DNA of 64,000 nt. Source: Anoplolepis gracilipes. Lineage: Eukaryota; Arthropoda; Insecta; Hymenoptera; Formicidae. The notes below the pieces were generated by a model that was not told the origin of the DNA, searched no databases, and was given only the letters and a program-made list of their open reading frames with translations. The position numbers and the translations under genes are program-made. The stretch spans positions 5,200,001-5,264,000 of the forward strand of contig NC_132972.1 in the NCBI RefSeq assembly GCF_047496725.1, in the 5' to 3' direction. Of this stretch, positions 26,873 through 39,815 are shown piece after piece; within the stretch, counting starts at the first letter, position 1; each line of letters begins with the position of its first letter.

Positions 26873-29800
26873 TTATATCAGGATCCTCGATATTTCCTCT
26901 CCAATTCCTGATAATAATGAATTATTGTCACCTTTACCTTCGATAACTAAATTTCCCGTCGCTCTCTGTAACATAAAAAGCTATTAGACCATGACATTGC
27001 TAAGTTTACAAAATTAAAAAAATATAAAAAGATGCGTTTAAGTGAGTTTTAAGTAAACTGGACATAAATATAATAATTATAAGGTATTGAGATACCGTTG
27101 TCTCACATCATATTAATTAATATCTATGTTCTTTTTAATATGGCTATCAATTTATTTTACTATAGAGAAAAAAACAACGAAAAGTATATACAATTTAACT
27201 TACATTGTATTTTAACAAAAGGCACACATGATGTCCCTTCAGAGAATGTCCGTATAATGATGCAGTATCATCAATCTGTTCCACAAGTGTGAGATTGCAT
27301 TTGCGACAGATAATATTTAGAACCATATCAAAGTCCAGAGAAACTGTTACTTCTTTTCTAATCTTAGATATTAATTGACCGCTTTTAAGAAGTTCCGTAA
27401 GTATGTCCTTATGAGAAAGATGTCCGACCATAAACTTGCTACACGACAAGTGCACGGTAAAATCGAGCTTGTCTTGTTCCGTTCCATTTTTACTTTCGAA
27501 CATGTATGTCAAGGTACCTCTAAGTCTCTGAGCAAACGTCACGTCCGAAACTAAAACAGTGAACTGAGTTTCTTTACTAGATTGCAGAGGCAGTTGAAAC
27601 GGCAGTTTTATCCCAAATTCATCTCCAGGCTGGAAAAAAAATGATAGAAATAATACACACATACATAATTAATTAATTTGCAGATTAAATTATAAACTCA
27701 GAATATTCATCAACTTACATTTCTAACTAATTTGAGTGATGATGTATCTGGAACATCAAAGACTAATTCTTTCACAAGCGGCTGACTTATATTTGTAATG
27801 CAAACTGATACAATAACTTTACTTGAGTCATGAGGAATTTGCCTCAATTCATATGTCATGGAAATGACCTTGTTCTTGGCTAATTCTTCGCACGAGACAT
27901 TTTGCTGTTCAGAGTTCGCATTATACTCTGAATTTATAATATCGCTCTTTAACTCTGGTAATATCTCTTTCGATGGAGTGGATATTCCCGCCGTTTCCTC
28001 GTAATCCAACGATTTATTTTCTTTCTTACTTTTCGACTTCTTCGATTTTCTATGTTTCGCGTCTTCTTCATTAGACTTCTTATGTTTGCTTTGACTCTTT
28101 GATTTTTTGTGTTTACTTTCTTTTTGTAACTTGCTGGATACTTCTGTATATCCTCCAACATCAGGAGACTGCATCTTTTCAGGGGACGAATTACTTTCCA
28201 ACCACAAGTCAGATGATTGATTGTTCACTGTTTGATCATTTAATTTGTTTTCCATGACATTCTTGATTTTTCTTTTAGATTTTCTATGTCCCTATTAATA
28301 TAAAATGGATGAATTTATTGAAATATTGTTCTATTATTGAAAAATTGTTAAGAAAAAAAAATAGATATTAAGAAAAATTTACTTTTTCCTTTTTGCTTCC
28401 TTTTTCCTCAATCTTCTTCGTCGTATCATTTTCAATAATTCTATGTTCTAAGACAGGCAATCTTTCATCCTCTCGTAAAGGCATATCTAAGTCAATATTC
28501 AAAGCTCTATGCGGATCATTCGCGTCTACTAAATCGTAATCGTCACTGTCACTTATTTCTGCACCTGGAGGCAGTTCTCCTATACCAGTATTCACTATTT
28601 GTAATGGTAAATTGTCATCCAGTTCATCCTCTTCTGATGCAGATTTTTTATCTGAAAACAATTCGGCATTAAAAATTAAAAATTTTAAATTTCGAACAAG
28701 ACATTTAATATAATATAATATAATAATTTATTTATACTTATAATAATAATAAAATAATAATTATAATAAAATACTTTCTTTACTTTTATTCTGCTTCGAC
28801 TTCTTCTTCTTTTCATGCTTTTTGTGCCTTTTATGACTGTTATCTCGACATCTATGCAAGTTGTTTGAAATTTTTAAAGAGATTGGGATGTCTAATTCTG
28901 CGACAGGAATGTTCTCGAAGTCTTCGTATGCGCTCGACGAATTATGATATGATGTAGAAGTCTTAAATGAGCCTTTTAGATAATGAGGATTATTTTCTTG
29001 TTCTAATTTTCTTGCTTCACGTCTCTTTTCAAGCTCTTCCAACGACGGTTCGCTCAATTCCCGTTTGGAGTACGAATCGTTCGGCTTCTCTGTCTTAATA
29101 AAAATATCATTCATATCTAAATCTTCCGAGTCTGAGCTCTCTGAAGGTGGATCATTGATCCAGGAATCTAAATCTAAATCTTCTGGTATTGGAACCTAAA
29201 AGATATCATAAAGTTTAATATAACAAGATGTATTAATACCTTATGTCATTAGTTAACGTCGACAATCTTTCTTTCAATTTATACAGATTAAATCTATCTT
29301 CAAATAAATTATAAATAAAAAGATAATTATATACATATTATTAATTGATACCTACTTTTCTTTGAGCTTTTGGTGCAACTGGATTAAGTTCACCTTCGAA
29401 AGCTTCCATTAATTCCTGTGCAAGACCAGGATTTTCTTTTAAGCAGTCAAACAGTACCAATGCGGAACTTGATCTTTCTTGAACTTCCAAATCGCCACTA
29501 CAGACAAAAGCTGCTATTTTGTCCTTCAATCCATAAATCTGTAAAATAAAACCCTATATTAGAATTACAATATCTCACTAACAATAGATATATTCAAACT
29601 TTAAAATATCAGTGTGTGCGGACTTGTGCCATAAAAACAATTATAAAAATTCATTATTATCATATAAATTATACTATGTTTTGTACCTTTTCCATCGTTT
29701 CGGTATCTTCTTCTTTTTCTGCTTTAGCAAATGTGGCTGCAGCTAATTTTAATATATTATGAACATAAACTGCCTGTATATGTCCTGGCAAACTAGAAGC

Positions 29801-31216
29801 TTGCGATCGCAACATAGATTGTAATGTCGCCAAAGGATCTTCCAATTCACTGTTTAAATTTAACAGATTATTAAATATTTTATTACATATCGATTAGACG
29901 GATTACTTTTGAAAAATTTCTTATTACCTGGAGAATTCTCCACAAATCCATGCTGCTGCATATAAAACCTCGGACATTGTTGCCCTTGGCTGGCCGGTTA
30001 ATAAATATGAATTCTCAAGCAGTAAGGCACATTGTTGAACCGCATATTTTCGTATAGCCTGTACACGAATTGCTACATCAAGTAATTGAGTCGCTACTAG
30101 TGGTCCGTGTTTGGTGCCTTCCATTCGTGTAAGTTCTACCAATACAGATATGTACCTGCAAATACACACCATTTAGTTTATAATTTGTAAAGAATACATT
30201 TAGCATATCGCAAAAGTCTGGTATTTACCATTCGAAATAGGTAATAAACTGATAGTTGTTCTGTGAGCAAATCTGAATAATTTTTGAAAGTAATTCATCA
30301 CGATAAGTGGTGCCTTCAGCTTTGTCCATATGCACCATTAATTTCTTAACTATCTCCATTAGATTTTTCTTGGAAACCATTCCATACAACAAATCCAAGG
30401 CACGCAGTCTTATACTTTCGTCTTTATCATCGAGACATTGCATAATAAGATCTTTGTGAGCTTGCACACTTTTTGGATGTGTCTTCAATATTTTAGACAT
30501 TGCCAACAATCCCAAGTACTTTAAGTTTTGGTCAGAGTCTTCTATCAGTATTCTCAATTTCTGAACACACAACTGTATTGAATCGGAATGATTCGGCATA
30601 CCGGAAGATATAGAAATCAATACAGCTATTACTGTATTGATACATTCATACAGCAAGGACATTGCAGATGTACTAGAAAAATGATTAGTATTATATTATA
30701 AATTAAATTGAAAAAAATCAATAATACTAAATTATGAAACTAGCAATATAAAACAAATATATACTGCAAAAAATGAATAAATAAGTTGAGCTAAACATAT
30801 AAATAAATATAAAGCATAAAAATATAAATACAAAGGATAAAAGTTCTATGCAAGTAATAAGAACATTACAATATGTAATGCTTTATTATAAAATACATTA
30901 AATACCTGTGTATTAAATTGGTAAGGGGTTCTATTAACTTTTTGCCAAGCCTAGGTTCTAGAGGTGTCAATGCTCCAAACTGAAAATACAATGTTGTGTG
31001 TTGCATTCTAAGAAATACTAAATTTTAGTAAATTTTTTGTATACAAAGTAGAGTAGCTTAATTTTCTTACTTTATAAATAAATAAATGAATAAATGAAAT
31101 ATATGAAAATAAATACTTTATATGCAAAATAAATTGTAAATATGATTCAATGCTACAAAATGCTTATTGATATTGATATATTAATATGCATATAAACATA
31201 TGTATATATAAATATG

Positions 31217-31260
<44 letters not shown>

Positions 31261-32870
31261 TACATATAATTTTATTATATACATAAAAAAATTATGTAAA
31301 ACCTTGAAATCAGATCAACTAATGGTTGAGTTAGCCGCCGACCCAGCTTTGGCTCAATCAGAGTTATAGTTGAAAACTGAATATGAACAAAAGCAATATT
31401 GCTTACAATAAGAAAATAAGAAAATATATATATATATATAAAAATGTTGTACTTCAGATTATTACAAAATTATTATTTAAAAAATAAAGCTGCGAGAGTA
31501 TGACACGTATTTCGTGTTTTACAAGAACATGTGAAAAATAATTGTCAATCTTCTATTAATCTCGCATAATACTCACCAACTTGATAATCTTGATGAGCAT
31601 CCAATTGTTTGTAGAAGTTGTCATTAGCTTAAAAAAAACAGGCGCTAAGCTCAAGTAATTCTTTGGATTTTTTCTGGCTAATTCGCAAACTACGTTTACT
31701 GCTGCGCTTTGAACGCCGCTATCCGGATCTTCGAGCTTTTCTTTCAGTCTGGGGAAAGCTGGCCTCAAAGCCTCAGGGAATCTCAGGAATACTTTATACA
31801 TCATCAAGACTGCCTTCTTGCGCAAGTATGGCTTTGTAGAGGTCAACAATGTCATTATGTCATGAACCAGATCTCGGGCTAGGTCTGGACTAATAAAGCA
31901 AGACAAGCCGCTCAACGCTAAGCCAGCATCATATTGATTTTGGCTATTTAAATCTTTACGAATCATGTTTGTTGTTAACATCAATAGCTATAACAGAAAA
32001 TATTAATAAATTATAAAATGGTATGTTTTTTCTTAACAATTTATCAAGTACATTGTATATACTATATATATAGATATATAAATAAATCATAATTTTTATT
32101 TATAATCATCTATTATTATCAGATGATAATTTTACTTGTATTATTGTGATTGTATTTCTATATTATGTTTATTCTTTTCTTGTATTTATATATACTCATC
32201 AATTTAAAACTAAATTAAATTCATGAGTATATATAAATATAATCACAATAATACAAGTAAAATTATAAGAAAAATATACAGCTACATAACTGAAGAAAAT
32301 AGACTTTACCTCTATATCTGCATGAAAGCTCTGACTTGCAGCAAGATAGCCAATTCGTTTATAAGTGAATTTTGCCGATGACATCACTTCTATTATATTA
32401 AAACCAGCCCAACTGATATCATATCCCAACATCTGGAGCTGTAAGATATAAGAATAAATTACCTCTGATACCAGGTATTGATACTTGGCACAAACTGAAT
32501 CAAATTGAACATAGGCACCAACATAGAAACTTACATATGTTAACTTGGCCACAGCGTTTGCTTTGACTGCCACATTATCTTGCCTTAATTCTTGCTTGAT
32601 CTCCTCGATGCATTGCGCGATATATTTCGCCTAACAAAAAAAATTATAAAAAATTTCTATTTGTGTCAGATAGAAAAGAATGCAAAATATGAAAAGTGAG
32701 GAAAGGAAAGTTAGGTTAAGACGTGATAAAGATTTCACCAAAAGAGAAATCGCAAACCAGAGAGAGAAACTCACCTCGTTTTCCTTGTTGTTTCGGATTC
32801 CGCGCACCAGATCCGTCAGATTCTTATCGAACATTCGTTCGAAGTTACCCTTTACCTTGCGGAGTGCCAT
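26873..32870 (-). CDS. AP3D1: AP-3 complex subunit delta (adaptin)
   Basis: Coding exons on the minus strand: 32775-32870, 32535-32630, 32310-32438, 31577-31987, 30906-30979 (exon 5a), 30229-30672, 29928-30155, 29697-29850, 29356-29538, 28784-29195, 28383-28651, 27719-28291, 27204-27629 and 26873-26965. All junctions are GT-AG and in phase. They give 1195 residues, against about 1150 in mammals. The start MALRKVKGNFERMFDKNL is the family's usual N-terminus. The adaptin alpha-solenoid fills roughly residues 1-605, with near-invariant stretches such as AVKANAVAKLTYLQMLGYD, CLDDKDESIRLRALDLLYGM and EVLYAAAWICGEFS. A Lys/Glu-rich charged hinge follows, then an ear region ending in GHHVCLLLKYN. 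AP-3 delta is a large subunit of the AP-3 tetramer, which sorts cargo from endosomes to lysosomes, pigment granules and synaptic vesicles (garnet in Drosophila). Exon 5 exists in two versions. Confidence 0.96.
30906..30979 (-). other. AP3D1: AP-3 delta exon 5a (conserved version)
   Basis: This 74-nt exon encodes residues 245-269, FGALTPLEPRLGKKL then IEPLTNLIH, identical as far as I recall to the mammalian sequence. It has a TTTTCAG acceptor and an ACAG|GTATTT donor. Being 74 nt, it must be included exactly once (5a or 5b) for the frame to continue. Confidence 0.9.
31220..31253. repeat. (TA)n microsatellite between AP-3 delta exons 5a and 5b
   Basis: About 34 bp of TA repeats inside the 323-nt intron that separates the two exon versions. 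Confidence 0.9.
31303..31376 (-). other. AP3D1: AP-3 delta exon 5b (alternative, homologous version)
   Basis: Another 74-nt segment with an ATTCAG acceptor and an open frame in the same phase encodes FSTITLIEPKLGRRL then TQPLVDLIS. It matches exon 5a at 11 of 24 residues with several conservative changes and no gaps. It lies between exon 4 and exon 5a. Its donor, CAAG|GTTTTA, is weak beyond the first two intron bases, so use may be regulated or low. Including both copies, or neither, would shift the reading frame, which fits mutually exclusive splicing. Confidence 0.75.
32121..32272. repeat. Inverted repeat in AP-3 delta intron 3
   Basis: ATAATTTTACTTGTATTATT near 32125 and onward recurs inverted at 32209-32272. 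The left arm carries an extra stretch of about 30 bp, so the arms are imperfect. It could form a hairpin in the intron between exons 3 and 4. Confidence 0.7.
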
Positions 32871-34692
32871 GACCGCATTTAAAAAAAAAATTAAATGCCT
32901 TGCTCGCGATATCACTTTAAAGGGGCCCTGGCCCTCCTCTCGCGCATCGATAAGACTCGTCTTCAATCGGATGCGGCCTTGATTAATCAATTGCAATTAA
33001 TCGAGATTCATAGGCACATCTCAAAGCTCCCGACCCGACTTACATTCACATCTTTTGACAGATCGGGGTTGGATAATAGAGGGCCATTCGGAAAAGCATA
33101 CCTGCAAGAAATGTGTCAAGAGAGCAGGCAAAACCACCTATCTTGCGCTATCTAGTCACTCATCGAGTATGCAATCTTATCGACGTGTTCAACTCTGTTG
33201 AACTTTTTGATCGCTCCAACGGTAAAAGGTGAATTCTCGCAAATCAGCATCATATCTGTAAATTAAATTCGCAATTAAGGTCGCAAAATTCGGTGAATAT
33301 GCAAAAAGTGACGTATTATAATATATATGTACTGTCAAGAATTGTTTTTCATCTCCGTAAAAGAGCGATGACAATTCCACTGATTGTGAGCTGGCTCCAA
33401 TTTTCTATAGAATATATAATAGTATATAGAAAGGCTCGTTTCAGGTTCCAGGTTCCAGACTTCAGTACGTGAGTGATTCGTATTCTATAAATGACGATTT
33501 ATAATCCTAAAGGTCGATTCAGATGAAGTCGCATAAATGCATATCTGAGAGAGATCGACCAATCAAATATAAAGTGTAAAGAATATACATAGGTATCATG
33601 TTAACAGACACACATGTGGCGATTGGTTAATTTCCCGAGTAAACCTTTAGCTAAAGCATACGCAGACAAATTAACGCCTTGCATAATTGCAGCTGCCCCG
33701 ACCCCCGACCCCCAATGTTCTCAGCAACTGCATTTAAACGACAGACGTAATATTCTCGTCGATTCGGAGAAGGACGAGTCGCCGGGCGATTAATCGAAAC
33801 CACGTCAATGTAGACACCCTCGGCAATTCATACATACGTCGCATGCTCCTGTACGCACACGCTTGACTGTTCTTTGTATTGACCCACCCACACCTCCGTT
33901 CGTGCAGAGCGTTTCGTCTCAGATTGCTCTCAACTTTCGCAGCCGATCGTCGTCGGAGGTCGGAGGAGGAGACAAAGGGCCAAGTCGGAGCGTCAAATAT
34001 CCCACCTGCTCGCCTCGTCGTCGTCGAGCATCGTCGAGAATCAACGGGTCGCGATCATGCGATAACGCGTATTGCGTTTCTGTGCGACGCGAGGTCGTCG
34101 CGGGAACGCAGCGCCCTGAAAAAGGAAAGGAGACTCACGAGCGAAGCTCTCGGACTGTCAGATTCATCTAGAGTAGATCATTCATTTTGCCTGGGCATCA
34201 CTGGAGGGGTATAGGCACGACAACATCGTGGCATGTCCCGACGACGTGCAAATGTACCGAGATAGAGGTTGAGAACCGCTCGTTTTTGTATATTAATCTG
34301 CCTTGTCTTTCTTTCTCTCTTTCTCTGTATGCTTGAAAAATTTGCACGATGAAAAGAGACGTCTCTTGCGGAGCATCGTGTGGGTACCGCACGTCATCTC
34401 TCGTGTCATGTGCTCGCTTTGAAATTCGATCCGTTTACACATGTCATTAAATATATTAAATTATTTCATCTCGAGAGACCATCTCGTTAAGTCGTGCAAA
34501 AATCTTATCGATGTAATATTAATTAATGTGTAGTAATATGTATCCTATATTTTCCTTATCGTTATTTGTTGAGAAAACTTGTCTGTTAAGTATGTGTATG
34601 TATGTTACGATTGTTATTATCATACTTATATATTTTACACAGAAACACGCTTGTATTTTATATATTGTAATCTCTTTTCTTACAGATAACTT
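32871..34692. promoter_or_regulatory. Divergent upstream region of AP-3 delta and the ZAD zinc-finger gene
   Basis: AP-3 delta runs left from 32870 and the zinc-finger gene runs right from 34693. The middle, about 33440-34250, is markedly GC-richer than the flanks and should hold both promoters. The zinc-finger ATG is preceded by TCTTTTCTTACAG at about 34673-34685, a good acceptor, so an untranslated first exon probably lies in the GC-rich part. No convincing TATA or initiator could be chosen for either gene. Open frames here (33863-34214) have no recognisable protein similarity. Confidence 0.55.
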
Positions 34693-35076
34693 ATGACAGG
34701 TGAACATTCTATTCTCGACGGAACAATGACTTCGGGTTACTTTACTTTGCCGATTAATATGGACAGAGTGTGCAGAATTTGTCTTACCGAAGGTACTAAT
34801 CTATCACCGATCTTCTCTGCTAATCAAGAAGTAAACAATTTCTCAGGTCTCTCCCAAAAAATACAAGTCTGTGGTTCCATCGAGATACATGAACAGGATG
34901 GGTTACCTTCCTTAATTTGCGACGTTTGTATTTATAAGGCTAGCGTTGCGCACGAATTCAGACAGCAGTGTCAACATTCCGATACAAAATTACGCATGTA
35001 CTATAATAAACCTGCCAAATGTAATATTACGGTAAATATCATTTTGTTATTATGTTTATCTATGTTGACATATTCA

Positions 35077-35120
<44 letters not shown>

Positions 35121-37112
35121 ATCATTTTCTAGGATTCTTGCACACAGACGGATCTACAAACGAGATTTGTACTATCGAAAAAGCCAGATCATATTGAAGA
35201 AGATTATTTTGCGAAACAAGACATGCAAGTAGTTGCAAATCCACAAGAGTACATTCAATCCACTGACTCATTTCCCAGAGGGGAAATCACTCTAAATAAT
35301 CAAATTCATATGTCAGATGACAAACTGTTTATATGTTCTATCGGATTTGAAGGGAGTAAAGAGGAAGCAAAGGATTCTTGCATATCAGAGAGCGAGGTCC
35401 ATCAGATGACAATAGTGCAGGAAGATGTACAAGATGCGACTAACATTATGAATCTACAAAATAAAGATGATGAAATCAAGGAAGTTGATCAATACGTAGA
35501 GAAAGATAGTACGGAACAGGACGAGTTTATCAGCGATAACTTACCCAATGACACTGTGGAAGAGGAAGAGAGCATCCCACAAAAACGTACGTCCATGAGA
35601 AAAACGAAATTGGCATCGACTAAGACATATAGCGATGACGAGATCGGCGAAAATTATTACGAGCAGAGCAGCGACAGTCAAGATTCAGTACGGTCGAAAT
35701 TTAAATGCAAGGTCTGTTCCAAGCAATATGCCACGCAAAAAGGTTTAAAGAAGCATTCGTTGGTCCACGAGAAAAAGTACAAATGTAACGTCTGCTTAAA
35801 GATGTTTTATAAGCAGGAAAATATGGAGAACCATCAGAAGATACACACGTCGAAGCCGCACGCGTGTCAACTCTGTCACGCGTCATTCTCGAAACCCCAG
35901 AGTCTCGTGAGACACCTGAAATCTCACACAGAGAAGGTAAATGATATGATCAAGCAGATCAATACGAACGAACGAAAGGATAATAAGGAACCGAAAAAGG
36001 AGCTCAAGAGCGAAGATGATACTGACGACGAGACCGGACCTGCGAACGAAACGGACGAATTCGAAAACGCGCCCGAGTTGTACAAATGTGAAATTTGTAA
36101 CCAATATTGTTCGTCTTTGAAGAACTTGAGGAGGCATGCCCTCGTGCACGGCGATAAGAAATACTCGTGCACTGTATGTAAGAAATGGTTCTTCAGGCCG
36201 GATACGTTGAAAAAACATGCGGAGAAACATGGACACGGATTATTGGACAATCTGGCGGATGACAATAAACTGTACGATTCGGATGACGACGATATGCCGG
36301 CTAATAACACGATGGATCCCGTGCCGGAGAGCGAGAACGTCAAGAGAGAAGAGAGTGATGAGGAGGGATCCGGGGAGTACAAGTGTCAGCACTGCGACAA
36401 AGTTATGGCCACCAAGAAAGGTCTGCGACGGCACGTGTCGATGCACAAGCCGAAGGCTGAACCCGTGACCTGCGATGTCTGCAGGAAGGTCTGTGCTAGT
36501 CAAGCTCGTCTTATCCTACATCAGAGAACGCACAAGCCGAAGGAGAAGGTGCCGCGCGAATACCTATGTCACATCTGCAGCAAGGTCTATCCCAGCAATT
36601 CATCCCTCACGTATCACATGCGAACTCACACCGGCGTCAAGCCGCACGTGTGCAAGACATGCAATAGCGGCTTCACGACGACGACGAGCCTGGCGAATCA
36701 CATTCGTATTCACACGGGTGACAAGCCGTTCATCTGTCACGTATGTAGCGCCGCGTTCGCCGTAAGTTCGGCTTTTCGCAGACACATGACCCGGCACACA
36801 GGCGAGGCGAATTATCTGTGCAAAACGTGCGGCAAGGCTTTCAAACGACTCAGCACGCTGAAGGAGCACACGTACACCCATTCCGGCGAGAAACCGTACG
36901 TGTGCAAGACATGCGGTGCCGCGTACAGTCATAGTGGCAGCCTCTTTGCGCATCAGAAGCGCTGTCGCGCTCAGTACGGCGAGATGATCGTCGACGAGCA
37001 CAATCATCATCATCACATACCACACTCGGTCGCTCATATTCACGTGAATATGAATAACGTGAATAACGGGGCGGGAGTGCGACCGGTCGCTGTGATAGGT
37101 CAAATGTTCTAA
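34693..37112 (+). CDS. ZAD and C2H2 zinc-finger protein, 772 residues
   Basis: Two coding exons, 34693-35031 and 35133-37112, are joined in phase 0 across a 101-nt intron holding a TA tract. The N-terminal zinc-finger-associated domain has the CxxC pairs C27/C30 (VCRICLTEG) and C76/C79 (LICDVCIYK), so it should bind zinc and dimerise, as in Drosophila ZAD proteins. An acidic linker follows. Twelve C2H2 fingers run from about residue 304 to 722, in groups broken by acidic spacers. The last five are the most regular, with TGEKP-type linkers. The twelfth ends H...C, not H...H. A His-rich tail (HNHHHHIPHSVAHIH) closes the protein. A nuclear sequence-specific DNA-binding regulator is expected; target unknown and ortholog not identified. 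The first ATG is used; a second at codon 12 is also possible. Confidence 0.93.
35083..35114. repeat. (TA)n tract in the zinc-finger gene intron
   Basis: Occupies about a third of the 101-nt intron, just upstream of the TTTTCTAG acceptor. Confidence 0.9.
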
Positions 37113-37353
37113 GAAAGACCAAACAGTGTGACGCGTAAACTTTTAATGTCATTGGGTCGAGTAACTGTAACAGAATGTTACTATGTAGCTGTAAATCCTA
37201 TGTGTTGAAACAGCAAGTGTGCGCACACAAACACGAATTATACATCATCTGTAAATATACATACAGCTCCTTTTGAAGATGGAAGAAACATTCTTTGAGT
37301 ATACCTTGCACTTACAAGGCTGTTGCATGCTAGTGTTTTGCTTTTAGAAACAC

Positions 37354-37359
37354 AATAAA
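37354..37359 (+). terminator. Candidate polyadenylation signal of the zinc-finger gene
   Basis: AATAAA about 240 nt after the stop codon. Two more AATAAA motifs follow at 37424-37429 and 37434-37439, so alternative ends are possible. Confidence 0.45.
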
Positions 37360-37439
37360 TCAGTGGTGTCATTGAATTATAAATATAGTGACGTTGACAC
37401 ATTATGAAGAACAAAGTTTTCCAAATAAAATGTAATAAA

Positions 37440-39815
37440 TTGCCATTATTAAAATTGCGAACTATTTTTTTATTATTTGTGATGTCATAAGTATAAATAT
37501 ATGGGCACTGCGCATATATCAATATATCATGTGTGTATATATACATATATATATTTTTATATCTATTCACACACATACACACACATATATATGTATATAC
37601 ATAATCCAGATATTGTTATATCACATATTACATGATAGTTGTTTATGTTTTATGCTGCATTATATTTAGAAAATAATTGATATTTGCTTCCATCATTTTA
37701 TATTAAGCCATTGACTTGTCTATTTTTAATTTTTTCAGGCTTTCATATAATAGGAATGGAGATTGAAAATAAATAGATTCAATTTCAATGAAAAAATATA
37801 CAAAAGCCTATTTTGAAACTCATTAAAAATGTACACTTGTGTTACAAATTAAGGAATTTGTATACAATAAATATACATAAATTTTTTATAAAGATGTACA
37901 CAAAAAGTACAATTATTAATTGATCGATTCTTAAACAGCTTAAAAATTTCAATAGTTGAGATGCGCAGGCATAGCGATACTAGAAGTGTATTATCTGGTA
38001 TACAATTTCTGGACTATGATTGTCACGTAAATAACAAGTGGATGAAAGAGACGAATAAATTTTAATTCATTTCTTATTTAAAAATATCAGTTGGCTCAAT
38101 TTGCCATCAAATTGCATCGTAATTAAATCATACATATTCACATTATATAAATTTACATAACAATAAATTAAATCATATAAAAATACAAAATGTTTATAAT
38201 TATTGTGATGCTCAGATATTATCACAAAAGTTGATACAATCACATTTTTTATCTTAAGAAAAAAATTGAAGATTATACATATATTAGATATCTAATAAGC
38301 GGATGTATTTTTGTAAAGCAAAATATTCCTCTTTTTGAAAATTACCTAATTATAAAGACAAACCCCACTTAAAAACATATTCAATGAAAACACGTTTTTT
38401 TTTCAACAAAGTATATCTAAAGCATATTAGAGTTTATACTTATTTTGATTTTTAATCAAATGGATGATTAGAGAATGATTTTATAAACTAAAGAAAAAAA
38501 TAAGAAATGTACAAATATATATACATAACGAGACTGATCATTTTCATTTAAATATTTAATGATTTATAAAGCTTGTAATAAAATCTTACTCTCTAAATGT
38601 AAAATTTTTATTTTAAAAATCTTAGCTAGTATTATTTTATTATATTTTTTGCTTATTGCTAACATGTAGAAGTATTATTTAGCTCATAAATCTTGTCATA
38701 ACATGGATCTCTCTGTCTTATCATATCCAAATAGTGTTAAATAGCATTATATAGCTGTTTACAAAATATATTTACCTACCTTTTTTTCCTTACAGCGCCT
38801 ATTTAATTTTGTTTCAATAGATATTTGCTTATATTAAAATTTATATAAGAAGTACATCTGATTGGACATCATTTCAGTTATAAACAGCATTCAGGAAAAA
38901 CTAAAGATAAAATCTCTCATAAGATATATACCAAATCATAAGAAATAGATCAAGCTAATTGATAATAAACAAGAATACATTTAATCAGATGGCAAGTACT
39001 TTATACTATACTTTAATTAGTACAAAATTAATAAAAAGTTAATAAAATTTTGAATAGGCATGTACTATGTACATTTAAAAATACACGAAATATCACATTT
39101 TTTCTGTTATGAGTATAACGATGAAATAATTTTTTATAGTTTTCATTTGGATAATACAATTGATATTGAAATTTAGATATTTAATCACAATATTTTTTAC
39201 ACATTTTTTTGTGTAAAATATTTAATTTTGAAACGTATATAAAATAAGACTTATTTAATAAAGATATGTTAATCACAATAAAATAGAGAAGTACGATATT
39301 TTATAAAAATATTATATTTTTAATTTCTTATATACATTTGAGTGCACTTATGTATGTACAAATAATATATTCTGTTTTCTCCTTTCATCAAACTTTTCAT
39401 TGGCAAATTTATCTCTAATTTCTTATATGTAGAACATATCAGATAAACAAACTTCGTTTACAAATAAATGTTTAGATTTCTTTTAAGAACTGCCAACGTG
39501 TATGTACTTTCTACTAACTTGATCTAATTGTCAATTTAGAATTATTCCTTATGTATATTTCAAAAGTTTCTTTTATTACAATATATAGATGTGTTAACAT
39601 GCAAGAAATAGAATTTTATAAAAAACTAGTGTGTGCATGGGTGTGTAAGGCACTGCAAATTATAATATATATTAAAATTTTATAAAACAAATTTCTTTTA
39701 AAATATCAATATATTTGTATTTCAGCATTATCATATTTGTGTTTATAATACTGAAAACAGATTAATTAATAGCCATACCATTGTAGATTTTTATTGGATA
39801 AATAATATATAATAT
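37440..39815. other. Intergenic, AT-rich; convergent 3' ends of the zinc-finger and Myb-like genes
   Basis: The flanking genes point toward each other across this stretch. I see low-complexity AT sequence, TA/CA-rich patches at 37540-37605, and no coding exon, RNA gene or transposon terminus. Confidence 0.6.

Noticed and set aside
32871..32996. N-terminal extension of AP-3 delta starting MQLINQGRIR
   Set aside because: The frame is open, but AP-3 delta proteins begin at MALRKVKG (32870), and the extra residues look like leader sequence; a 5' extension would need transcript support.
35701..37152. Several open frames of 60-167 codons in other frames and antisense to the zinc-finger exon
   Set aside because: They overlap a convincing C2H2 array and arise from its GC-rich codon use.
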